From: a virus
Virus record (IMG/VR): IMGVR_UViG_3300048833_000178
Location: 1-35,849 of that record
Strand: one strand, 5' to 3'
DNA: 35,849 nt
Numbering within the stretch: the stretch's first letter is position 1; every line of letters starts with the position of its first letter. A program made the translations under genes and the position numbers. The notes under the pieces are model-generated. The model saw only the letters and a program-made list of their open reading frames with translations, did not search any database and was not told the origin of the DNA. Below are positions 29,922 to 35,751 of the stretch, piece by piece.

Positions 29922-30139
29922 GGCTGGTCACCGCCGATCGAGCGACGCTCAGCGGTCAGCCGGGCGCGCGCTACGACTGCGGCGTCGACCCATGCCTGGT
30001 GGTAGGAGGCAGCCCCGGCCAGCGACTCAAGGGCGAGGTCGAGCTGCTCGGCCCGCATGTCGTCGGTGAAGAACGATGGGCGCTGCGGCCACCACTCCGG
30101 CCATCCGACGTTCGGCCATCCGAGGTTCGTGTCGGTCAC
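29918..30139 (-). CDS. Small hypothetical protein (73 aa)
   Basis: The product begins TDTNLGWPNVGWPEWWPQRPSFF, an aromatic-rich segment with GWP and EWWP, and then has a helical part (AEQLDLALESLAGAASYHQAW). GTG 30139 is chosen because it overlaps the stop of the 14-codon frame upstream (GTGA); TTG 30145 is the alternative. No domain recognised. Confidence 0.6.
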   Translation of the reverse strand: MTDTNLGWPNVGWPEWWPQRPSFFTDDMRAEQLDLALESLAGAASYHQAWVDAAVVARARLTAERRSIGGDQP

Positions 30140-30180
30140 GGCCAACGTGCCTTGATCGCGTCGAGGTCGATGTCGGTCAT
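30136..30180 (-). CDS. 14-codon coupled mini-gene
   Basis: The frame reads MTDIDLDAIKARWP and then stops. Its ATG overlaps the upstream stop (ATGA) and its TGA overlaps the downstream GTG (GTGA). The start resembles the opening of longer phage proteins (M-T-D-x-D-x-I-K-A-R), so it may be a truncated remnant or a re-initiation relay. Confidence 0.45.
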   Translation of the reverse strand: MTDIDLDAIKARWP

Positions 30181-30509
30181 GGCGTGTCCTCTCGGATCAG
30201 GCGGGCGGCGTTGTCGAGCCCTGCGTTGTAGGCGATGGACGACGGCCACGTGAGGTCGTGGTGTCGGTGCGCCTCCACCGCTGCCGCCAGCCGTTCCCGT
30301 TCGGCTGCGAGGTCGCCCCAGCCCACCGCGATCAGGGCATCGACGGCGGCGCGCCCAGCAGACAGCGGCGGCGCGTACACCTCGGTCACGGTGCCGTCGA
30401 TGATGGACGCCGCGAGGATCGCATCCTCGGCCGCGACCTCGGGCGGCTCCTCGCAGGCTCGCACCAGCGTCTCGGCCACGACGCGGACGGCTTCGTCGCG
30501 GTCAGTCAT
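30177..30509 (-). CDS. Helical hypothetical protein (110 aa)
   Basis: The product is helical and Ala-rich (EAVRVVAETLVRACEE, LAAERERLAAAVEAH) and ends in a region with WPSSIAYNAGLDNAARLIRED, which recurs at the C-terminus of small actinophage proteins. ATG 30509 lies within the end of the upstream small frame. Function unknown. Confidence 0.65.
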   Translation of the reverse strand: MTDRDEAVRVVAETLVRACEEPPEVAAEDAILAASIIDGTVTEVYAPPLSAGRAAVDALIAVGWGDLAAERERLAAAVEAHRHHDLTWPSSIAYNAGLDNAARLIREDTP

Positions 30510-30624
30510 TGCCGCCGCCGTTCCGCACCCAGCAGCCGAAGCAGCCCGGCGTGTAGGCGTCGTGGTCGCCGCAGCCGACGCGCTCGGCGACGGGTGGCAT
30601 GGGCGGTTGTGGCTGGTGTCCCAT
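30502..30624 (-). CDS. 40-residue Cys/Gly-rich peptide
   Basis: The product reads GHQPQPPMPPVAERVGCGD, then DAYTPGCFGCWVRNGGG. Two cysteine groups (C18, and C31/C34 with H21) could bind zinc. Similar 'DAYTPGCFGCRV' peptides are recurrent in actinophages. ATG 30624 shares its A with the stop of the mini-frame upstream. Confidence 0.6.
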   Translation of the reverse strand: MGHQPQPPMPPVAERVGCGDHDAYTPGCFGCWVRNGGGND

Positions 30625-30677
30625 CACGTCCACCGCCACGGCCGGACCCGCAGGACGCGGGCGACGAGGCGGGTCAT
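30624..30677 (-). CDS. 17-codon basic coupled mini-gene
   Basis: The frame reads MTRLVARVLRVRPWRWT, strongly basic and hydrophobic, with the look of an amphipathic helix. The ATG overlaps the stop of the gene at 30674 (ATGA) and its TGA overlaps the next ATG (TGATG). Such a peptide could be real or simply a coupling device. Confidence 0.45.
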   Translation of the reverse strand: MTRLVARVLRVRPWRWT

Positions 30678-30964
30678 GCCGCACCGCCGTGCGACTCGAT
30701 GAGCGCGTCGATGACGTCGACCGGCACCCGGCCGTACACGGTTTGCGTCGGCTCGTTCGGCTCCTCCGCGTACTGCCCCCACGTCTCCCACGGCTCGGGC
30801 CGCTCAGACGGGAAGCCGACCTCCATCGACAGCCAGGGGCCGTCGTTGTCGCGCGGCGTGCAGTAGTGGTACTCAGACGCCTGCACGGACAGGCGGAAGC
30901 CGTCGGCGCAGGTGATGACCGGCCGGACGCGGGGGTTCGGCTCCCCCAGCCATGCGGGCCTCAT
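30674..30964 (-). CDS. Small hypothetical protein (96 aa)
   Basis: The product has VRPVITCADGFRLSVQASEYHYCTPRDNDGPW, SMEVGFPSERPEPW and EEPNEPTQTVYGRVPVDVIDALIESHGG. The Y-x-x-P-R-x-x-x-G-P-(W/Y) phrase occurs in a common actinophage family of unknown function. ATG 30964 overlaps the upstream stop. Confidence 0.68.
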   Translation of the reverse strand: MRPAWLGEPNPRVRPVITCADGFRLSVQASEYHYCTPRDNDGPWLSMEVGFPSERPEPWETWGQYAEEPNEPTQTVYGRVPVDVIDALIESHGGAA

Positions 30965-31149
30965 GCCGCACCGCCGCGCGTGTGCTCGTCGAGGACGACG
31001 CGCAGGGACTCCCGGCGTCGCAGCTCGTCCCGGTCACGGCGGGCCGCGTCGCGGGCCTGCGTGTCGGTCACCGCCCGCAGTGTCATCGCGAGGGCGAGGG
31101 CGGCGAGGAGGACGACGGCGGTGCCGACCGCCACGGCGAGGGCGGTCAT
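30961..31149 (-). CDS. Small N-terminally anchored membrane protein (62 aa)
   Basis: The product has one membrane segment (about 3-25, ALAVAVGTAVVLLAALALAM) followed by a strongly charged helix (DTQARDAARRDRDELRRRESL). It would sit on the cytoplasmic face of the membrane. ATGA overlaps occur at both ends. Function unknown. Confidence 0.65.
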   Translation of the reverse strand: MTALAVAVGTAVVLLAALALAMTLRAVTDTQARDAARRDRDELRRRESLRVVLDEHTRGGAA

Positions 31150-31331
31150 CGGGTGCCCCGGGCACGCATGTGCGGCACGATCCGGCGACGCAGGTACTCG
31201 GCGACATACCAGCCGCGAGCGTCGGCCGCAGCCTTGACGCGAGCGTGCTGCGCCGGAGTGAGTCGGGTGACGAGCAGGCCGGTCAGCCGCACCTCGTCCG
31301 CGTCGAACAGGGTCACGGTCACGGCATTCAT
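31146..31331 (-). CDS. Small ribbon-helix-helix-like protein (61 aa)
   Basis: The product has a short strand (NAVTVTLFDADEV) and two helices (TPAQHARVKAAADARGW, VAEYLRRRIVPHMR), the layout of a ribbon-helix-helix DNA binder. ATG 31331 is chosen because it overlaps the stop of the 28-codon frame and has AGAGG upstream; GTG 31340 is also possible. Assignment tentative. Confidence 0.58.
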   Translation of the reverse strand: MNAVTVTLFDADEVRLTGLLVTRLTPAQHARVKAAADARGWYVAEYLRRRIVPHMRARGTR

Positions 31332-31414
31332 CGGGTCCACCTCTCGGGCCAGAGGGCAGCGCCGCCGAACAGGACGGCGAGGGCGAGCAGGGTCAGGGCG
31401 GTCTCAGCGATCAC
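31328..31414 (-). CDS. 28-residue membrane peptide
   Basis: The frame reads VIAETALTLLALAVLFGGAA and then LWPERWTR, a single membrane span with a basic end. GTG 31414 overlaps the RecT stop (GTGA) and its TGA overlaps the next ATG (ATGA). The double overlap and the clear hydrophobic profile support a real gene. Confidence 0.6.
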   Translation of the reverse strand: MIAETALTLLALAVLFGGAALWPERWTR

Positions 31415-32355
31415 GACGGCTCCTCAGTCGGCGGGATCTCGCCCAGCGCGAGAGCCATGTGGTCGATCAGGCGGGAGGCCTCCGACGCGGTCAGGTCGTT
31501 GCGGGACTCGATCGGGCGGCCGATGACGTCGGCGACGTAGGCGAGGGCCTCGTCGCGGTCGGTGATGCCGAGGTCTCCCATCTGCGCGGCGATCTTCGTG
31601 AGCTGGTCGCGGGTGACCGAGTCGCTGCGCACCGCAGGCTCGTCGTCGAGCGGCGGCTCGTCGTGCACCGGCTCCGGGGCGGCCGGGGCGTCGACCCGCT
31701 CCACCTGGGTGGCCGGGGCCGCGGCGCGGCGCGCAGTCCTCCGCTTCGGCGCGATCGGCACGACGTCCGCGGCCGCCAGGTCGTCGCCATCGACGAGCTC
31801 CTCGATGGAGTACGGCAGGCCGAGGATCGCGTCGGAGGCGATCAGCCGGCAGAGCTCAGAGGTCGCGCGCGCCACGAGCATGGCCTGCGGCTGCGCCTGC
31901 CAGTTCTTCTTGCCGGTCAGCCCGAGCCGCTTGGCCCGGTCGATCGTCCACGTCGAGGTCTGCTCCTGCGCCGACCCGCGACGGCGGCCGGCGACGATCG
32001 CTCGAGTCTCAGTCGACTCGACGACCCAGACCTCGTGACCCTGGGACTGGACGATCGCACGCAGGGTGTTCGCGCGCGGCGCCGCCGTGCCCTGGATGAC
32101 GTCGAAGGACCGCAGCGCGGCCATCGGCTGCAGGCCGACCTCGATGCCGGCCAGGATGGCGGCGGTGGCCTCGTCGGGCTTCCCGCGGAAGCCCTCGGGG
32201 ACGAAGGACGTGCGCACGAGGTGCTGGGCGATCTCGTGGGCGGCCGAGGCCGACTGTGCCCACTCCATGAGAGCGCCGACGGCGACGGACGGAGTGGCCA
32301 CCGGGTCGGTGGTGGCGATGGCGGTGCGCTCGCGGCGGATCTCGAGCTCGGTCAT
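31411..32355 (-). CDS. recT: RecT-like single-strand annealing protein
   Basis: The 314-residue product matches the RecT family core (about 25-190): LVRTSFVPEGFRGKPDEATAAILAGIEVGLQPMAAL, VIQGTAAPRANTLRAIVQSQGHEVWV and QPQAMLVARATSELCRLIASDAILG. The C-terminal 100 residues are acidic and of low complexity, ending in a helical domain (RDQLTKIAAQMGDLG). It anneals single strands made by the exonuclease encoded just upstream. The genes overlap by ATGA. Confidence 0.87.
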   Translation of the reverse strand: MTELEIRRERTAIATTDPVATPSVAVGALMEWAQSASAAHEIAQHLVRTSFVPEGFRGKPDEATAAILAGIEVGLQPMAALRSFDVIQGTAAPRANTLRAIVQSQGHEVWVVESTETRAIVAGRRRGSAQEQTSTWTIDRAKRLGLTGKKNWQAQPQAMLVARATSELCRLIASDAILGLPYSIEELVDGDDLAAADVVPIAPKRRTARRAAAPATQVERVDAPAAPEPVHDEPPLDDEPAVRSDSVTRDQLTKIAAQMGDLGITDRDEALAYVADVIGRPIESRNDLTASEASRLIDHMALALGEIPPTEEPS

Positions 32356-33146
32356 GCGGAGGCCTCCAGGGCGGGCGGGGTCAGCGCGTCGCCGACCCAG
32401 GACTTGGCCTCCTCAGCGGCGCGCGCGACCACGCCGACGTGACGGAAGCGGGTGAAGACGTGCTCGTCGGCCCGGACGGGCACGACGTCGTAGCCGTCGG
32501 CGCGGACGTGGATGACCACGACGCGGTCGATGGGCGGCATGGGCTGCTCGGTGCCGTCGTCGGCCACGTAGAACTCGGCGTAGCGGTAGGCCGCCAGCTG
32601 CATCCCGGTCTCGCCGTAGACCCCCGAGCGGGAGGTCTTGAGGTCGGCCAGGACGAGCTCGCCGGGCCAGCACGGGAACCGCGCAGCGAGGTCGAGGGTG
32701 CCGGCGTACCCGACGGTGTAGTTGACGACGGTGCGCTCGACGAGGACGGGCTCGGGCTGCCACTCGTCGAGGAACCGGACGTAGGACTCGACATGGCCGG
32801 CGAGCTCGTCGGGGACCTCGACCTCCTGGCCGCGCACGAGCTGCTCGGCGAGGTCGTGCACGAGGGTGCCGCGGTTGGCTGCGGCGTCGCGGTCGGCGTA
32901 GGGCGAGCCCTTGAGCACCTTGAGCCGCTCGGACGGCTTCTCGGTGGCGAGGTCGTCCCAGTGGTCGACGGCGTACTCGGCGACGGTCTTGATGCCCCAG
33001 CCGACGAGGGCGGGCTTGGGCATCCCGTCCTTGAGGATCGTGGTGACGCCGGGGACCTTGAGGCCGTTGGCGTCCACGTACCAGTGAGTGGCGCGGCCGA
33101 ACGACCGCCCCTCGCGGCGCTGGATCGGTGCGGTGAAGGCGCTCAC
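32352..33146 (-). CDS. RecB/Cas4-like PD-(D/E)XK exonuclease
   Basis: The 264-residue product has the RecB-family motifs: GYAGTLDLAARFP with the first metal-binding aspartate, LVLADLKTSRSG (D-x-K catalytic pair) and the QLAAYRYAEFY motif, all between about residues 165 and 215. An N-terminal region contains GVTTILKDGMPKPALVGWG and RGTLVHDLAE with the histidine. It probably resects DNA ends for RecT. GTG 33146 overlaps the upstream stop. Confidence 0.88.
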   Translation of the reverse strand: MSAFTAPIQRREGRSFGRATHWYVDANGLKVPGVTTILKDGMPKPALVGWGIKTVAEYAVDHWDDLATEKPSERLKVLKGSPYADRDAAANRGTLVHDLAEQLVRGQEVEVPDELAGHVESYVRFLDEWQPEPVLVERTVVNYTVGYAGTLDLAARFPCWPGELVLADLKTSRSGVYGETGMQLAAYRYAEFYVADDGTEQPMPPIDRVVVIHVRADGYDVVPVRADEHVFTRFRHVGVVARAAEEAKSWVGDALTPPALEASA

Positions 33147-33448
33147 CGGACCACCGCCAGGTGCCGGCCGCTCATCGACGGGTGCGCGGTCTGCGCGGGA
33201 ACCGTGATCGAGCAGGTGAACTGGACCCCGTTGAACCGTCCGCGGATGGTGCCGACGCCGACCTGGACGCCGGTGTCGTCGAGCTCGCGGACGATCGCGG
33301 CGGTCAGCGCCATGCGGTCGATGCCGTCGAGCTCGTCGGTGATGATCCAGCTGATCGACGCCGGGCTGATGACCATGTCGATCACGGCGGGCGCGTCGAC
33401 CAGGCGACCGAGCGCAGCGCTGAGCTCGCAGTTGCGGAGGCTGCTCAT
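33143..33448 (-). CDS. Hypothetical protein of the recombination operon (101 aa)
   Basis: The product has a helical N-terminus (LRNCELSAALGRLVDAPAVIDMV) and a strand/helix region with WIITDELDGIDRMALTAAIVREL and GVGTIRGRFNGVQFTCSITV. It directly precedes the exonuclease gene and is coupled to it (GTGA). It may be a partner of the recombination proteins; no motif confirms this. Confidence 0.65.
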   Translation of the reverse strand: MSSLRNCELSAALGRLVDAPAVIDMVISPASISWIITDELDGIDRMALTAAIVRELDDTGVQVGVGTIRGRFNGVQFTCSITVPAQTAHPSMSGRHLAVVR

Positions 33449-33708
33449 CAGTCCTCCCAGTGGAGGACGGGCTGGCGGACGGTGAGCCGCAGCCGGTAGG
33501 CGATGGCCTTGTCGAGGTAGCGGTCACGCTCGGCGGTGGTGTCGACGAGGGCCTGGTGCAGGCGCTCGGCGTAGACCGACAGCCACCCGATGACGAGGAG
33601 CACCAGGGCGTTGAGCCAGAGGCCGGCGTAGAGGCTGACGGCGAGGGCGACCAGGGTCAGCGCCCAGATCGGCACGAGCCAGCGGGCTCGGCGCAGGAAG
33701 CGGGACAT
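33448..33708 (-). CDS. Small membrane protein, first gene of the early operon (86 aa)
   Basis: The product has two membrane segments (about 11-28 and 30-46, WLVPIWALTLVALAVSLYA, LNALVLLVIGWLSVYAE), then a charged helix rich in Arg/Asp (TTAERDRYLDKAIAYRLRL). The ATG at 33708 has GGAG eight bases upstream. Three inverted repeats lie between it and the switch genes. Function unknown. Confidence 0.7.
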   Translation of the reverse strand: MSRFLRRARWLVPIWALTLVALAVSLYAGLWLNALVLLVIGWLSVYAERLHQALVDTTAERDRYLDKAIAYRLRLTVRQPVLHWED

Positions 33709-33731
33709 CGACTAGACTCCGATCAGTTCGT

Positions 33732-33859
33732 GAGACCCGGTGCTGCTTGGCGGTGGTGCCGGGTCTCTCGGCGTTCAGGGGGGTGGTGACGGGTCGAGGC
33801 CGGGGGAACCCCGACCCGTCACCAGGTCCGGCTGCGCGACGGGGGAGACGCGCAGCCGG
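33732..33859. repeat. Three consecutive perfect inverted repeats
   Basis: Stem 1: GAGACCCGG (33732-33740) with CCGGGTCTC (33759-33767). Stem 2: GGTGACGGGTCG (33785-33796) with CGACCCGTCACC (33812-33823). Stem 3: CCGGCTGCGCG (33828-33838) with CGCGCAGCCGG (33849-33859). None has a U tract. They fill the 154 bp between the excisionase-like gene and the early operon and could terminate or attenuate leftward transcription, or bind protein. Confidence 0.85.
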
Positions 33860-33862
33860 GGC

Positions 33863-34084
33863 TCATGCGGATCGCCCGCGACGGATGACGTTGATGCGCG
33901 GCGTGGAGTCGCCGCCCTCGCGCACGGAGTCGAGGTAGGCCTCGAGGTCGGCCTCGGTGAAGCGGCGGTAGCGGCCGACCTTCCGCGAGGGGACGATCCC
34001 GGCGCGGGCCGCGCGGACGAGCCACTGAGGGGTGACGCGGAGTCGAGCTGCGGCCTCGGTGGCGGTCAGGGCATCGGTGGACAT
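33863..34084 (-). CDS. Excisionase-like HTH protein
   Basis: The 73-residue product reads ALTATEAAARLRVTPQWLVRAARAGIVPSRKVGRYRRFTEADLEAYLDSVREGG, the HTH_17/excisionase fold with a wing (KVGRYRRF). Proteins of this form act as recombination directionality factors or as small regulators. It is the second gene of the leftward switch operon and overlaps the first by TGATG. No arm-site motif can be matched to it here. Confidence 0.8.
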   Translation of the reverse strand: MSTDALTATEAAARLRVTPQWLVRAARAGIVPSRKVGRYRRFTEADLEAYLDSVREGGDSTPRINVIRRGRSA

Positions 34085-34380
34085 CAGGCCACCGCCTCGT
34101 GGTCGAGCGAGGTGACCTGGGCGCGCGGCGCGTAGTCCGTCCAGAGCTCCACGGCCTCGAGCCCGAACACGCCGGCGATGTCCTCGAGGAACTGCTCGGA
34201 TCCGCCGCGGTGCCCCTTCTCGAGCGCGGACAGCGCACCCACGGTGTAGGCGCGGCCGGTGGCGTCCTTCACGCGAGCCAGGACCTCGGGCTGGGTCAGG
34301 CCGTGAGACTTGCGCAGGGCTGCCAGGGGAACGACGGGTGGCTGGCGCTTGGGGCGCTGCTGGTCGTAGTTGCGAGGCAT
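34084..34380 (-). CDS. XRE-family regulator at the switch (Cro-like candidate)
   Basis: The 98-residue product has a helix-turn-helix (about 28-57, GLTQPEVLARVKDATGRAYTVGALSALEKG) and a helical C-terminus containing LEDIAGVFGLEAVELWTDYA. ATG 34380 has no Shine-Dalgarno; TAGGTT lies six bases upstream, so a leaderless mRNA is likely. It is the first gene of the leftward operon and diverges from the repressor gene. A Cro-like role is inferred from that. Confidence 0.8.
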   Translation of the reverse strand: MPRNYDQQRPKRQPPVVPLAALRKSHGLTQPEVLARVKDATGRAYTVGALSALEKGHRGGSEQFLEDIAGVFGLEAVELWTDYAPRAQVTSLDHEAVA

Positions 34381-34386
34381 GACGCA

Positions 34387-34415
34387 AACCTAGGGCAAAG
34401 ATTTGCCAGTGTCCA
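34387..34415 (-). promoter_or_regulatory. Leftward switch promoter with operator in its spacer
   Basis: Leftward, -35 TGGACA (34410-34415), a spacer of exactly 17 bases and -10 TAGGTT (34387-34392) precede the leaderless ATG. The operator GGCAAAGATTTGCC occupies 34394-34407, inside the spacer, so a bound repressor would block RNA polymerase directly. Confidence 0.75.
34394..34407. promoter_or_regulatory. Operator O1 (GGCAAA-N2-TTTGCC)
   Basis: A perfect 14-bp dyad within the leftward promoter. The same arms recur at 34436-34449 with a different central pair. The centres are 42 bp apart, four helical turns, so two bound dimers would sit on the same DNA face. Confidence 0.85.
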
Positions 34416-34435
34416 CCACTTGAGTGACAGAAGTG

Positions 34436-34449
34436 GGCAAACATTTGCC
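34436..34449. promoter_or_regulatory. Operator O2 (GGCAAA-N2-TTTGCC)
   Basis: The second perfect dyad with arms identical to O1. Its position, upstream of both promoters, would suit cooperative binding. Single TTTGCC half sites also occur at 34519-34524 and 34539-34544. Confidence 0.85.
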
Positions 34450-34569
34450 TGACCTGCGGAAGCACACGGCTGTCAGTAGTCCCAGCGGGGTCAACGATTC
34501 CGACTTACACGGGCGACGTTTGCCCCCTGCGAGTGGACTTTGCCGAAACTTTGGCGTCATCCTCGGCAC

Positions 34570-34893
34570 GTGGACACCGCAGCCGAGATCCGTCGCCGAA
34601 GAGTCGACCTGATGTGGTCCCAGGCCGACCTGGGCAACCGCGCTGGGTACAGCGAGGAGACGATCCGCAAGATCGAGGCCGGGATCCATGTCCGACCCAA
34701 GACTCTCCAGGGCGTCCTCGGCGCACTCGACGCGGGGGAGGCCGGTGTCGTACCCGGTGGGCAGAGTGGGCGACCAGCGCTGAACATCCCCGAGGCTGCA
34801 CTCGAAGGACTCAGCGCCGAGCAGCTGGCAGAGCTCGAGGCTCGGCTGACCGCCGAAGCATGGCGAGCGCGACGGGAGTTCCTGGGGGGTTGA
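34570..34893 (+). CDS. Phage immunity repressor (XRE family)
   Basis: The 107-residue product has an N-terminal helix-turn-helix (about 17-38, SQADLGNRAGYSEETIRKIEAG) and a C-terminal helical part (ALEGLSAEQLAELEARLTAEAWRARRE) for dimerisation. GTG 34570 is preferred; CATCCT lies six bases upstream with TGGACT as a possible -35. It overlaps the ImmA-type protease gene by TGATG, the ImmR/ImmA arrangement in which protease cleavage relieves repression after DNA damage. It is the natural binder of the two operators. Confidence 0.83.
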   Translation: MDTAAEIRRRRVDLMWSQADLGNRAGYSEETIRKIEAGIHVRPKTLQGVLGALDAGEAGVVPGGQSGRPALNIPEAALEGLSAEQLAELEARLTAEAWRARREFLGG

Positions 34894-35318
34894 TGCGCTA
34901 CGACCCGTGGCGGGATGCGGGGGAGCGTCACGCGGACGTCGTCATCAGACGCACCAACTGCCTGCCTGCGCGCGGGGCGTGGCTCGAAGGCCCTCGCGTG
35001 ATCCTCATCGAGCGGTCACTGCATCGACCCGAGCGCAACAGCGTCCTCGCCCACGAGATCGCGCACGTCGACCTCGGTCACCGGGTCACAGGCCGGCGCT
35101 GGTTCGACCGCCGCCAGGAGCGCGACGCCGACAACCTCGCGGCACTGCGCCTCGTCGACCTAGAGCGCCTGGCCGACGCGCTGCGCTGGGCGCTGTGCCC
35201 GGAGGAGGTCGCGCACGAGCTCGAGGTCACGGTCGACGTCGTGCGCCGGCGCATCCGGTCGCTGACGGACGAGGAGAAGGCGAGGATCGAGCAGCTGCTC
35301 GAGCGCAAGGCCTCCTGA
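34893..35318 (+). CDS. ImmA/IrrE-family metallopeptidase
   Basis: The 141-residue product carries the zinc motif HEIAH (H54, E55, H58) and a downstream ERDAD acidic pair (about 76-80). The C-terminal half has a winged-helix look (PEEVAHELEVTVDVVRRRIRSLT). Peptidases of this family cleave the adjoining repressor, as ImmA does in ICEBs1, to induce excision. The ATG shares a base with the repressor stop, so the two are co-translated. Confidence 0.9.
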   Translation: MRYDPWRDAGERHADVVIRRTNCLPARGAWLEGPRVILIERSLHRPERNSVLAHEIAHVDLGHRVTGRRWFDRRQERDADNLAALRLVDLERLADALRWALCPEEVAHELEVTVDVVRRRIRSLTDEEKARIEQLLERKAS

Positions 35319-35329
35319 GGCCCGATCCG

Positions 35330-35347
35330 GTGTTGCCCGGGCAACAC
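35330..35347. terminator. Perfect 18-bp palindrome after the protease gene
   Basis: GTGTTGCCC directly abuts GGGCAACAC, 12 bp beyond the protease stop. With no loop and no U tract it would make a poor RNA hairpin, so it may be a protein-binding site at the att end. The rest of 35348-35427 holds no recognisable gene; it is the phage arm of attR. Confidence 0.5.
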
Positions 35348-35427
35348 ATCGAGGGCGTTTCAGGGGTCCCGAGCAGCCCCCTACGGCCTCATCTCGTGCT
35401 CAGAACCCCATGAGTCCGTGGGATTTG

Positions 35428-35453
35428 GCGGGTTCGATTCCCGCCACCTCCAC
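35428..35453 (+). repeat. attR core (26-bp direct repeat, right copy)
   Basis: Identical to 1481-1506. It is the displaced end of host ssrA: T arm and acceptor strand, then TCACTAG instead of the CCA found at attL. The host copy therefore did not encode CCA. Confidence 0.93.
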
Positions 35454-35456
35454 TCA

Positions 35457-35631
35457 CTAGTTCGGCTAATAGGCGAGTTGTCTGGTGCGCCTTTCGGAGG
35501 GCGGTTCATTCCGTCGCAAACCCTTGTCCACCCTTGGTGGGCAAGGGTTCTCCCGTTCGGCCTTGATGTCGGGTGCGCACCCGGGGTGCCCGACGGACGC
35601 GCACCATGAACTCGCCTATTCGCCGAAACAG
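35457..35631. mobile_element. MITE-like 175-bp element beside attR
   Basis: Terminal inverted repeats: 35461-35479 pairs with 35609-35627 over 19 bp with one mismatch, and a partial match continues inward (TGGTGCGC near both ends). The 9-bp sequence CTCCACTCA flanks it at 35448-35456 and 35632-35640, each four bases outside the repeat, as a target duplication would. It has no coding capacity and holds an internal 31-base hairpin at 35519-35549. Confidence 0.7.
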
Positions 35632-35643
35632 CTCCACTCAGGG

Positions 35644-35681
35644 GACTTAGAAGGATTCCCTCGATCGACTTAGAAGGATTC
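35644..35681. repeat. 15-bp direct repeat pair
   Basis: gacttagaaggattc occurs at 35644-35658 and 35667-35681, a 23-bp period. It lies between the MITE-like element and the terminator in host DNA. Possibly a regulator site; nothing more can be said. Confidence 0.7.
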
Positions 35682-35707
35682 GGCTGAGTTCTGACCCCCA
35701 TGCAGCT

Positions 35708-35739
35708 CGAGGCCCACCCCCAAACGGGGGTGGGCCTCG
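35708..35739. terminator. Strong bidirectional terminator hairpin
   Basis: A 14-bp perfect stem (35708-35721 with 35726-35739) with loop AAAC. It sits downstream of the original ssrA end and of the leftward gene ending at 35752, so it can serve both. Confidence 0.85.
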
Positions 35740-35751
35740 TTGCGTTTCTGG

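Larger units (their letters stand above)
1481..35453. mobile_element. Complete siphovirus-type prophage integrated in ssrA
   Basis: The element is bounded by the 26-bp att repeat and carries integrase, repressor/ImmA, excisionase-like gene, recombination, packaging, head, tail and lysis modules. No structural gene shows an obvious frameshift or truncation. Leftward genes from 33708 to 6795 are nearly gap-free. Portal, U35-type protease, HK97-type capsid, a tail tube protein and a tape measure of only 598 residues point to a short-tailed-length siphovirus. Intactness is inferred from gene content; excision has not been shown. Confidence 0.93.

Noticed and set aside
33732-33859. Reading the inverted repeats as a CRISPR array
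   Set aside because: The three stems differ in sequence and there is no constant repeat with regular spacers.
35519-35549. The 31-base hairpin as the native ssrA terminator
   Set aside because: It lies inside the MITE-like element, so it is probably not ancestral; the hairpin at 35708-35739 is a better candidate.
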